From positions 1 through 11,846 of the forward strand of contig JAEYTU010000382.1 of assembly GCA_023433825.1 (NCBI GenBank): a stretch of 11,846 nucleotides of DNA, in the 5' to 3' direction. The position numbers and the translations under genes are program-made. Positions within the stretch are counted from its first letter, which is position 1; every line of letters starts with the position of its first letter. The notes beneath the pieces were generated by a model. The model worked only from the letters and a program-made list of their open reading frames with translations, did no database searches and was not told the DNA's origin. Origin of the DNA: Planctomycetota bacterium. Its GTDB lineage: Bacteria > Planctomycetota > UBA1135 > UBA2386. Shown here piece by piece: positions 6,592 through 11,846 of this stretch.

Positions 6592-7878
6592 ATGCGGATC
6601 GCCGTCGTCGGTTCGGGAGTCTCCGGACTCGTCGCGGCCTACGTCCTCGACAAGGCGCACGACGTGACCGTGTTCGAGGCCGATCCGCGTGTCGGCGGGC
6701 ACGTGCACACGGTCGACGTCGCGTCGCGCGGTCGCACCGTTCCGGTCGACACCGGATTCATCGTGTTCAACGACCGCACGTATCCGAACTTCGTCGCGCT
6801 GCTCGGCGAACTCGGCGTGCTGTCGCGCCCGGGGACGATGAGCTTCAGCGTCGCCTGCGAGCAGACCGGGCTCGAATACAACGGCGGGAGCTGGTGCGGA
6901 CTGTTCGCGCAGAAACGCAACGCCGTTCGGCCGCGGTTCCTCGCGATGCTGCGCGACATCGCGCGTTTCCACCGCGACGCGAACGACTACCTCGCGACGG
7001 CCGACGAGACGCAGACCCTGGCCGACTTCGTCGCGCGCCGGTCGTACGGGACGTGGTTTCGTGAACGGTTCCTGTTCCCGATGGCGGCGGCGATCTGGTC
7101 GGCGGATCCGGTCCAGATCGGTTCGTTCCCGGCGCGGTCGATGCTCGGCTTCCTCCGCAATCACGGGATGCTGTCGGCGACCGGGCGTCCGATCTGGCGA
7201 ACGATCGTCGGTGGCTCGCGGACCTACGTCGATCGGATGCGTGCGCGGATGCGCGCGAAGTTCCACGTCGGGCGGCGCGTCGTCGCCGTTCGTCGGCAGG
7301 TCGATGGCGTGGATCTCGCGACGCAGGACGCACCGCCGGAGCGGTTCGACCACGTCGTCCTCGCGACGCACGCCGATCAGGCCCTCGCGCTGCTCGCCGA
7401 TCCGTCGGACGTCGAGCGCGACGTCCTCGCCGCCGTGCGCTTCCGGCGCAACGACACCGCGCTGCACACCGACGTCGCGCTGCTGCCCGGGCGGCGACGT
7501 GCCTGGGCCGGATGGAACTACCGGCTGCCGTCGTCGCCGTCGGCCGACGTGACCGTGACCTACGACATGAACGTCCTGCAGGGCCTCGCCGAGCCCGACC
7601 ACTACCTCGTGACGCTGAACCAGACCGAGCGAATCGACCCGGCGCGTGTGCTGCGGCGGCTGCAGTACGAGCACCCGGTGTTCGACCACGGCGCCGTGCG
7701 CGCGCAGCGGCGGTGGGCCGAGATCAGCGGCGTGCGTCGGACGCACTTCTGCGGCGCGTGGTGGGGGCATGGGTTCCACGAGGACGGCGTCGCGAGCGGG
7801 CTGCGCGTCGCGCGCGCGTTCGGGCTCGGGCTCGGCGCCGGACGCGGTGTCGATTCCGACCGGCTCGTCGCGCCATGA
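6592..7878 (+). CDS. FAD-dependent amine-oxidase-like oxidoreductase of the CFA/DUF1365 gene cluster
   Basis: A 428-residue flavoprotein. The N-terminal Rossmann motif is VVGSGVSGL (GxGxxG at 7-12) with the ribose-binding acid E29 in VFEAD, then RVGGHVHTVD (33-42). The C-terminal FAD-contacting block is CGAWWGHGFHEDGV (387-400), characteristic of the 'NAD/FAD-binding protein' that accompanies DUF1365 and CFA synthase genes in many bacteria. Plant cyclopropane synthases carry a related FAD oxidase domain fused to the methyltransferase, supporting a lipid-linked role. The natural substrate is probably an unsaturated or methylated acyl chain of a phospholipid rather than an amine; whether it oxidises or reduces is unknown. 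It has no signal peptide or clear membrane segment, so it is cytoplasmic or peripheral. It starts 3 nt after the desaturase stop, and its TGA overlaps the DUF1365 ATG (ATGA), so all three are co-translated. Confidence 0.9.
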   Translation: MRIAVVGSGVSGLVAAYVLDKAHDVTVFEADPRVGGHVHTVDVASRGRTVPVDTGFIVFNDRTYPNFVALLGELGVLSRPGTMSFSVACEQTGLEYNGGSWCGLFAQKRNAVRPRFLAMLRDIARFHRDANDYLATADETQTLADFVARRSYGTWFRERFLFPMAAAIWSADPVQIGSFPARSMLGFLRNHGMLSATGRPIWRTIVGGSRTYVDRMRARMRAKFHVGRRVVAVRRQVDGVDLATQDAPPERFDHVVLATHADQALALLADPSDVERDVLAAVRFRRNDTALHTDVALLPGRRRAWAGWNYRLPSSPSADVTVTYDMNVLQGLAEPDHYLVTLNQTERIDPARVLRRLQYEHPVFDHGAVRAQRRWAEISGVRRTHFCGAWWGHGFHEDGVASGLRVARAFGLGLGAGRGVDSDRLVAP

Positions 7879-8660
7879 CGCCGAGCGCGAGCTGCCTCTA
7901 CACCGGCGTCGTCCATCACTCGCGCGCGGAGCCGGCGCACGCGTTCCGCTATCGACTGTGGCTCGTCTATCTCGACCTCGGCGAACTGCCGCAGGCACTC
8001 GACGGTCGGTGGCTGTGGTCGGCGCGGCGGATCGCGCTGGCGCGCTACCGGCGGCGCGACTACCTCGGCGACGCGACGGTCCCGCTCGACGTCGCCGTTC
8101 GCGAGCTGGTCGAGGCGCGCACCGGCGAACGCCCGTCCGGCCCGATCCGGATGCTGACGCAGCTCGCGATGTTCGGGTTCTGCTTCAACCCGGTGACCTT
8201 CTACTACTGCTTCGCGACCGACGGTCGAACGCTGACCCACGTCGTCGCCGAGATCACGAACACCCCGTGGCGGGAGCGCCACGCCTACGTGCTGGCCGTG
8301 TCGGAGGCCGAGGCCGCTGGCGACGGAGCAACGCTGCGCTGGCAGTTTCGGAAGGCGTTCCACGTCTCACCGTTCCTGCCGATGGAGCTCGACTACGACT
8401 GGCGTTTCACGACCCCGGGCGAACGCGTCGCCGTGCGTATGGAGGACCGGAGCGCCGGTCGCGTGGTGTTCGACGCGACGCTCGCGATGACGCGCCGTCC
8501 ACTCGACGGCCGCGGAATGGCCGCCGTACTCGCGCGACATCCCGCGACGACCGTCAAAGTCGTCGCGGCGATCTACTGGCAGGCGCTGCGGCTGCGCCTC
8601 AAGCGGGCGCAGTTCTTCGCGCACCCGCGTGCGACGGTCAGAGGAACTGGAACTCCGTGA
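7875..8660 (+). CDS. DUF1365 family protein (lipid-modification cluster partner)
   Basis: A 261-residue DUF1365 protein. Seen signatures are the opening SCLYTGVVHHSR, IRMLTQLAMFGFCFNPVTFYYCF (residues 91-113), EITNTPWRERHAYVL (126-140) and KAFHVSPFLPMELDYDW (160-176). The biochemical activity of the family is not established. It is almost always found beside the FAD amine-oxidase-like gene and a CFA-type methyltransferase, as here, so a role in making or handling modified phospholipid acyl chains is inferred. There is no signal peptide; the protein is probably cytoplasmic or membrane-associated. The ATG at 7875 lies inside the upstream gene's stop (ATGA), which fixes the start although the frame stays open further upstream. 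The last 23 nt overlap the 3' end of the convergent secreted-protein gene, leaving no room for a terminator between them. Confidence 0.91.
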   Translation: MTPSASCLYTGVVHHSRAEPAHAFRYRLWLVYLDLGELPQALDGRWLWSARRIALARYRRRDYLGDATVPLDVAVRELVEARTGERPSGPIRMLTQLAMFGFCFNPVTFYYCFATDGRTLTHVVAEITNTPWRERHAYVLAVSEAEAAGDGATLRWQFRKAFHVSPFLPMELDYDWRFTTPGERVAVRMEDRSAGRVVFDATLAMTRRPLDGRGMAAVLARHPATTVKVVAAIYWQALRLRLKRAQFFAHPRATVRGTGTP

Positions 8661-9741
8661 CGATGCCGGCTCCCTGCTGCAACAGTGCTGCGACGGTGGC
8701 GGTCAGACCGCTCGCGTGGGCCTCACTGTGTGGCGGTCGACCAGGCGCTGGCGTCGCAATCGTGATCTCGTGACCCGCCGACACCGACAGGTTCATCGGG
8801 TTGTTCGCACCGATGTCAGCGAGGTTGATGAACTGCGTGCGGACCTGGAAACCGGCCAGGAACGGGTTGTTGGGGATCTCGAATGTGAAGTCCCAACGCC
8901 CCGTGTAGATGCCGGCCGTCCCAGACATCGTGCCTTGGATCTGCAGCAAGTTGTCGTGGTAGACCCTGCAGCCCGGTGCGCCGAGCGGGGCAAGGTCGAA
9001 AGGCAGCGGGACGCCACCGTAGGTCGGCGACGTGCTGCCGATCGAGAGGACCGACGGGACGTTGCCGGCGCCGTCGTACTGCAGGATTCTCGCGGTCGAT
9101 CCCGGGCCCCAATTCGAGAACACAGAGACCAGATTGACGCCGGACGGGCATCCAGGTCCGAGCTGGCGCGACACCGAACCGCCGCCCGACGGGGACGCGT
9201 CGCTGAAGAACGACGTGTTCGTGTTGTTCGGCGAGGTCACGGCGAAGTCGAGCAGGATGTCGCCTGTCGGCGAGACGTAGAGGAATGGCGTCGTGAACGG
9301 AATTGCGTAGGCGAACGGCGTCGGTCCGGGCGGCGCCTTGACCTGCGCCGGCCAGTTCAGCGAACCGGTGTGCACGACCTGCACGTCGGTGCCGATGTTC
9401 GCGGCGAACGTCTTGCTCATCGTCATCGTCGTGCGCGGACTCGTGCTGACGCTGAGCTGAAAGTTCGGGCTGAACGCGGCGTAGTTGCCGCTCGTGACAG
9501 CAGTGTCGTTGTCGCGTCGAAACGCGACCTGATTGATCAACCCGACCGCAGTCGGATCCGCGGACAAACCGTAGAGCTGCTGATACCGCAACGCCGAGTT
9601 GCCGCCCCACGGGAAGCCGAGTCGAGACACGCCCTCGACTGTCGCGGCGTTCGAGGGACTGACGATCTGCCGCAACTGCGCGTGGGCCTCGGTGGCGAGG
9701 ACGGCGAGAGCGGCGGCGGCGAGGTAGGGAGTCGATTTCAT
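8638..9741 (-). CDS. Secreted protein of unknown function with planctomycete-type C-terminal LGAPGC module
   Basis: A 367-residue protein with a clear signal peptide (MKSTPYLAAAALAVLATEAHA, cleavage before Q22). The mature part is rich in Ser, Thr, Gly, Pro and Asn with alternating hydrophobics, suggesting beta-sandwich structure and an extracellular or periplasmic location. An N-terminal section (GFPWGGNSALRYQQLYGLS at 42-60, VAFRRDN at 72-78) precedes RQLGPGCPSG (192-201). A C-terminal module follows: PLPFDLAPLGAPGC (245-258), IPNNPFLAGFQVRTQF (289-304) and a final strand. I associate this architecture with families of secreted hypothetical proteins in marine Planctomycetota, based on memory of sequence style. 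No catalytic motif is recognised. The gene sits opposite to its neighbours, convergent with DUF1365 (23-nt overlap) and divergent from the CFA synthase, so it splits the lipid cluster and is probably transcribed alone. No Shine-Dalgarno is visible. Confidence 0.82.
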   Translation of the reverse strand: MKSTPYLAAAALAVLATEAHAQLRQIVSPSNAATVEGVSRLGFPWGGNSALRYQQLYGLSADPTAVGLINQVAFRRDNDTAVTSGNYAAFSPNFQLSVSTSPRTTMTMSKTFAANIGTDVQVVHTGSLNWPAQVKAPPGPTPFAYAIPFTTPFLYVSPTGDILLDFAVTSPNNTNTSFFSDASPSGGGSVSRQLGPGCPSGVNLVSVFSNWGPGSTARILQYDGAGNVPSVLSIGSTSPTYGGVPLPFDLAPLGAPGCRVYHDNLLQIQGTMSGTAGIYTGRWDFTFEIPNNPFLAGFQVRTQFINLADIGANNPMNLSVSAGHEITIATPAPGRPPHSEAHASGLTATVAALLQQGAGIVTEFQFL

Positions 9742-9913
9742 GGCGGTAGGAATCTCGGGGAACGGGGTCGGCGCCGATGGACGCCACGCGTCCGCCTACG
9801 GGGTCACCCGCAGACAAGATCGTGGAGCCAGGACGCGAGGGCGGCCATTGTTCCGCGCCCGACCAGCGGGACCACGAAGTTCTTCGACGGATCTCGGGTG
9901 ACCGCAGCCGGGC

Positions 9914-9919
9914 AGGAGG
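9914..9919 (+). promoter_or_regulatory. Perfect AGGAGG ribosome-binding site deciding the CFA synthase start
   Basis: AGGAGG is the only perfect Shine-Dalgarno motif I find before a gene in this window. It lies 1 nt before an ATG at 9921, too close for pairing, but 10 nt before an in-frame GTG at 9930, an acceptable spacing. It therefore favours GTG 9930 and argues strongly against the far upstream candidate start at 9777. Confidence 0.6.
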
Positions 9920-9929
9920 AATGCCAGAC

Positions 9930-11219
9930 GTGACGACGGTCGAAAGTCCGCTGCAGAGCCCATTCGCCGGTGTCGCCGCGCGCGGCGGTTCGACGGCATT
10001 CCAGCGGTTCGCGAAGTCAGCCGTCTTGCGGGCGTGGCGTGACCTCCGGCGTGGTGTCGTCGAGTTCCACGACGTCGGCAGCAGACATGTCGATCGCTAC
10101 GGGAGCGACGTCGATGCGGGCGGGCTGCGCGCGCGGATCGACGTTCACGATCCCGAACTGTTCGCGGCGACGGCACTGCGTGGTGCGCTCGGGGCCGCGG
10201 AGTCGTACCTCGACGGGCACTGGACCTGCGACGACCTGCCGACGCTGATCCGGATCGCGATCCGCAATCGCGCGTCGCTGTACCGGATGGAGCGCGGGCT
10301 CGCGCGGCTGACGCGGCCGACGTTCAAGATCCTCGACTGGCTGCGACGCAACTCGCGGCGCGGCGCGAAGCGGAACATCGCGGCGCACTACGACCTCGGG
10401 AACGAGTTCTTCGCGCACGTCCTCGACGACACGATGACGTACTCGGCGGGCATCTTCGCGACGCCGACGACGACGCTGCGCGAGGCGTCGATCGCCAAGA
10501 TCGATCGCCTGTGCCGCAAGTTGCGACTTCGGCCCGAGCATCATCTGGTCGAGATCGGCACCGGTTGGGGCGCATTCGCCGTGCATGCGGCGACGCGGTA
10601 CGGCTGCCGCGTCACGACGACGACGATCTCGAAGGAGCAGTTCGCCGCCGCGACCGCGCGCATCGCCGCCGCCGGCGTGTCGGATCGCGTGACGGTCGTG
10701 CAGCAGGACTATCGCGACATGACCGGTCGGTACGACCGGCTGGTGTCCGTCGAGATGATCGAGGCCGTCGGCCACGAGAACCTGCCGGCGTACTTCGCGG
10801 CGATCGAGCGCCTGCTGGCGCCGGACGGCCTCGCCGCGATCCAGGCGATCACGATCCTCGACCGTGAGTACGACCGCGCGCGGCGCGACGTCGACTTCAT
10901 TCGGCGGCACGTGTTTCCGGGGAGTGTGATCCCGTCGACGACGGCGATGCTCGCGGCGGCGCGGCGGACCGACTTGCGCCTCGTGCACCTGGAGGAGATC
11001 GGCCCGCACTACGTGCCGACGCTGCGCGCGTGGCGGCGCAACTTCTATCGAAACCTCGACGCGATCCGCGCCCTCGGCGCGCCGGAGCGCTTCCTGCGCA
11101 CGTTCGACTACTACCTCTGCTACTGCGAAGGCGGCTTCGCCGAGCGCTACCTCGGCGACGTGCAGCTCCTCTTCACGCGCCCCGACGCGACCCCCGCCCC
11201 GCTGCTCGGCGAAATCTGA
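9930..11219 (+). CDS. Cyclopropane-fatty-acyl-phospholipid synthase family methyltransferase (UfaA1-like)
   Basis: A protein of 429 residues from GTG 9930 (432 from ATG 9921). It transfers a methylene or methyl group from SAM to a double bond in a phospholipid acyl chain at the membrane. Counting from ATG 9921: an N-terminal lipid-binding part includes FHDV and ESYLDGHW (94-101); the catalytic core has NIAAHYDLGNEFF (152-164), MTYSAGIF (172-179), the SAM loop VEIGTGWGAFA (210-220), SVEMIEAVGH (276-285), AIQAITI (306-312), HVFPGSVIPS (330-339) and FDYYLCYCEGGF (395-406). Relative to E. coli Cfa, the bicarbonate-site Cys139 and His266 positions are Ala176 and Gln308, whereas Glu239 and Tyr317 correspond to Glu281 and Tyr364. 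The 'QAITI' form is typical of the UfaA1-like branch, so products may differ from plain cyclopropane. It probably serves the FAD/DUF1365 pathway upstream despite the intervening gene. Confidence 0.9.
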   Translation: MTTVESPLQSPFAGVAARGGSTAFQRFAKSAVLRAWRDLRRGVVEFHDVGSRHVDRYGSDVDAGGLRARIDVHDPELFAATALRGALGAAESYLDGHWTCDDLPTLIRIAIRNRASLYRMERGLARLTRPTFKILDWLRRNSRRGAKRNIAAHYDLGNEFFAHVLDDTMTYSAGIFATPTTTLREASIAKIDRLCRKLRLRPEHHLVEIGTGWGAFAVHAATRYGCRVTTTTISKEQFAAATARIAAAGVSDRVTVVQQDYRDMTGRYDRLVSVEMIEAVGHENLPAYFAAIERLLAPDGLAAIQAITILDREYDRARRDVDFIRRHVFPGSVIPSTTAMLAAARRTDLRLVHLEEIGPHYVPTLRAWRRNFYRNLDAIRALGAPERFLRTFDYYLCYCEGGFAERYLGDVQLLFTRPDATPAPLLGEI

Positions 11220-11247
11220 AACGAAAGTGCCTGGCACGTTCGTTTCA
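11217..11247. repeat. REP-like palindrome 1 (AGTGCC-T-GGCAC core), overlapping CFA synthase stop
   Basis: Two 15-nt arms (11217-11231 and 11233-11247) flank a single central T and match with one mismatch. The left arm begins TGAAACG and ends GTGCC; the right arm begins GGCAC and ends CGTTTCA. The TGA stop of the CFA synthase is the first three bases of the left arm. As RNA it would form a long hairpin with a tight loop, so it may end transcription, although no U-run follows. It shares its outer GAAAC and inner GTGCC/GGCAC words with the palindrome just downstream. Confidence 0.85.
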
Positions 11248-11257
11248 CTTCGCCGGA

Positions 11258-11298
11258 GAAAGTGAAACAAAGGTGCCAGGCACCTTCGTTTCACTTTC
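11258..11298. repeat. REP-like palindrome 2 (AAGGTGCC-A-GGCACCTT core), overlapping MFS stop
   Basis: Two 20-nt arms (11258-11277 and 11279-11298) around a single central A match with one mismatch (A against C). The left arm starts GAAAGTGAAAC and ends AAGGTGCC. Two of the three bases of the MFS gene's stop (11299-11297) fall in the right arm. Together with palindrome 1, 10 nt away, this forms a two-unit cluster filling the convergent gap, resembling bacterial REP/BIME elements and likely serving as a bidirectional terminator or mRNA 3'-end stabiliser. I recall similar GGTGCC/GGCACC palindromes from other GC-rich genomes, sometimes linked to RAYT transposases, but none is encoded here. Confidence 0.88.
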
Positions 11299-11846
11299 AC
11301 CCTCGCACCCGCAGGAACATCCCCGTCGAAAGCGCGCCGATCGCCAGCATGACCGGCCACAGCAGCGTCCCGCCGCCGTGCGCGAGCAGTTGCGTGCCGA
11401 TCAGCGGACCGATCGCGAACGCCACGCCGAACGTCATCGAGTACAGGCCCATGTAGTGGCCGCGTCGTCCCGGCGGCGCGAGCTCCGACACGTGCGCCGC
11501 CAGCGCCGGGAACAGGATCATCTCGCCGACGGTCCACACGACGACGGTCGCCGCCGCCGTCCACGGACCGAACGCGATCACCGTCGCGCCGAAGCCGATC
11601 GCCGTCAGCGCGGCACCGAGCGCGAGGCTGCCCCGGTGCGTCCAACGCGACGTCGCGGCGTTCAGCGGCACCTCGGTCAGCACGATCAGCACCGTGTTGA
11701 TCGCGAACAGCATCCCGACCTCCGACTCACTCATCGCCAGCGTGCGCTTCAGATGCAGCGGCAGCGCCGCGAGCAACTGGAAGAACACGATCCCGATCGG
11801 CAGCGACGCGGCGAGCGCCCACACCAGCCGCCGATCGCGATACCAC
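11297..11846 (-). CDS. Major facilitator superfamily transporter, C-terminal half (start beyond window)
   Basis: The last 182 residues of an MFS permease; the N-terminus lies past the right edge. The frame reads from the edge (WYRDRRLVWALAASLPIG...) without a stop. Seen are about six hydrophobic segments consistent with the second half of a 12-helix carrier: around SLPIGIVFFQLLAALPLH, MLFAINTVLIVLTEVPLN, LALGAALTAIGFGATVIAFG, TVVVWTVGEMILFPALAAHV, GLYSMTFGVAFAIGPLIG and LLWPVMLAIGALSTGMFL. The charged loop SELAPPGRRGHYMG fits the cytoplasmic loop between helices 10 and 11. The style resembles drug/metabolite exporters of the MFS_1 family, but the substrate is not readable. It converges on the CFA synthase across two palindromes, with its stop partly inside the second. 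No functional link to the lipid genes is shown. Confidence 0.88.
   Translation of the reverse strand, partial: WYRDRRLVWALAASLPIGIVFFQLLAALPLHLKRTLAMSESEVGMLFAINTVLIVLTEVPLNAATSRWTHRGSLALGAALTAIGFGATVIAFGPWTAAATVVVWTVGEMILFPALAAHVSELAPPGRRGHYMGLYSMTFGVAFAIGPLIGTQLLAHGGGTLLWPVMLAIGALSTGMFLRVRG

Noticed and set aside
5404..7998. 864-codon minus-strand ORF opposite the desaturase and FAD oxidoreductase genes
   Set aside because: It crosses the intergenic region and two well-supported genes and has a shadow-like Arg/Asp/Val/Glu composition with no recognisable domain.
9777..9929. Upstream start of the CFA synthase at 9777 (480 residues)
   Set aside because: The extra residues look non-homologous and intergenic, and a perfect AGGAGG lies just before 9921/9930.
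9742..9929. Operator or promoter boxes between the divergent secreted-protein and CFA genes
   Set aside because: No repeat or recognisable sigma box was found by eye apart from the ribosome-binding site.
10017..11645. 542-codon minus-strand ORF across the CFA synthase and MFS genes
   Set aside because: Antisense shadow. It spans both palindromes and another frame of the MFS gene, and it has no motifs.

Overview
The window comes from a high-GC bacterium with very dense coding. Strongly G/C-biased third codon positions create long antisense shadow ORFs. Few genes have a Shine-Dalgarno motif, there are tandem S46 peptidases, and one secreted protein carries a C-terminal 'PLPFDLxxLGAPGC' module that I associate with marine Planctomycetota. 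I therefore favour a planctomycete; this is an inference from protein style, not from a marker gene.

Layout: (1) 1-2909, minus strand: two adjacent S46-family dipeptidyl-peptidase genes. The right copy is complete; the left runs off the window edge and starts in a 4-nt GTGA overlap with the right copy's stop. (2) 3011-5458, minus strand: a compact operon reading DUF1295 membrane protein, then a coclaurine-N-methyltransferase/CFA-like methyltransferase, then a thioredoxin-fold peroxiredoxin-like protein. The last is split by an in-frame TGA exactly where the first redox residue of a CxxC motif belongs, so it is most likely a selenoprotein (U50-L-F-C53). (3) 5459-5622: a divergent promoter region that also holds a possible 32-codon ORF. 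(4) 5623-8660, plus strand: delta-9-type acyl desaturase, FAD amine-oxidase-like protein and DUF1365 protein, in a tight operon. (5) 8638-9741, minus strand: a secreted protein of unknown function, convergent with DUF1365. (6) 9930-11219, plus strand: a second, UfaA1-like cyclopropane-fatty-acyl-phospholipid synthase-family protein. (7) 11217-11298: two long GGTGCC/GGCACC palindromes between convergent genes, containing both stop codons. (8) 11297-11846, minus strand: the C-terminal half of an MFS transporter.

How it may work together: desaturase, FAD oxidoreductase, DUF1365, CFA synthase and the DUF1295/methyltransferase pair look like a membrane-lipid remodelling island. The desaturase would make a cis double bond in an acyl chain. 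One or both SAM methyltransferases would add a methyl or methylene there, and the FAD enzyme, with DUF1365, would oxidise or reduce the product (cyclopropane, branched methyl or possibly furan fatty acids). The predicted selenoprotein is translationally coupled to one methyltransferase and could supply redox or peroxide protection to the same process. The most interesting single observation is the in-frame TGA read as selenocysteine. No RNA genes, CRISPR arrays, insertion sequences or other mobile genes were seen, and no gene-free gap exceeds 300 bases.
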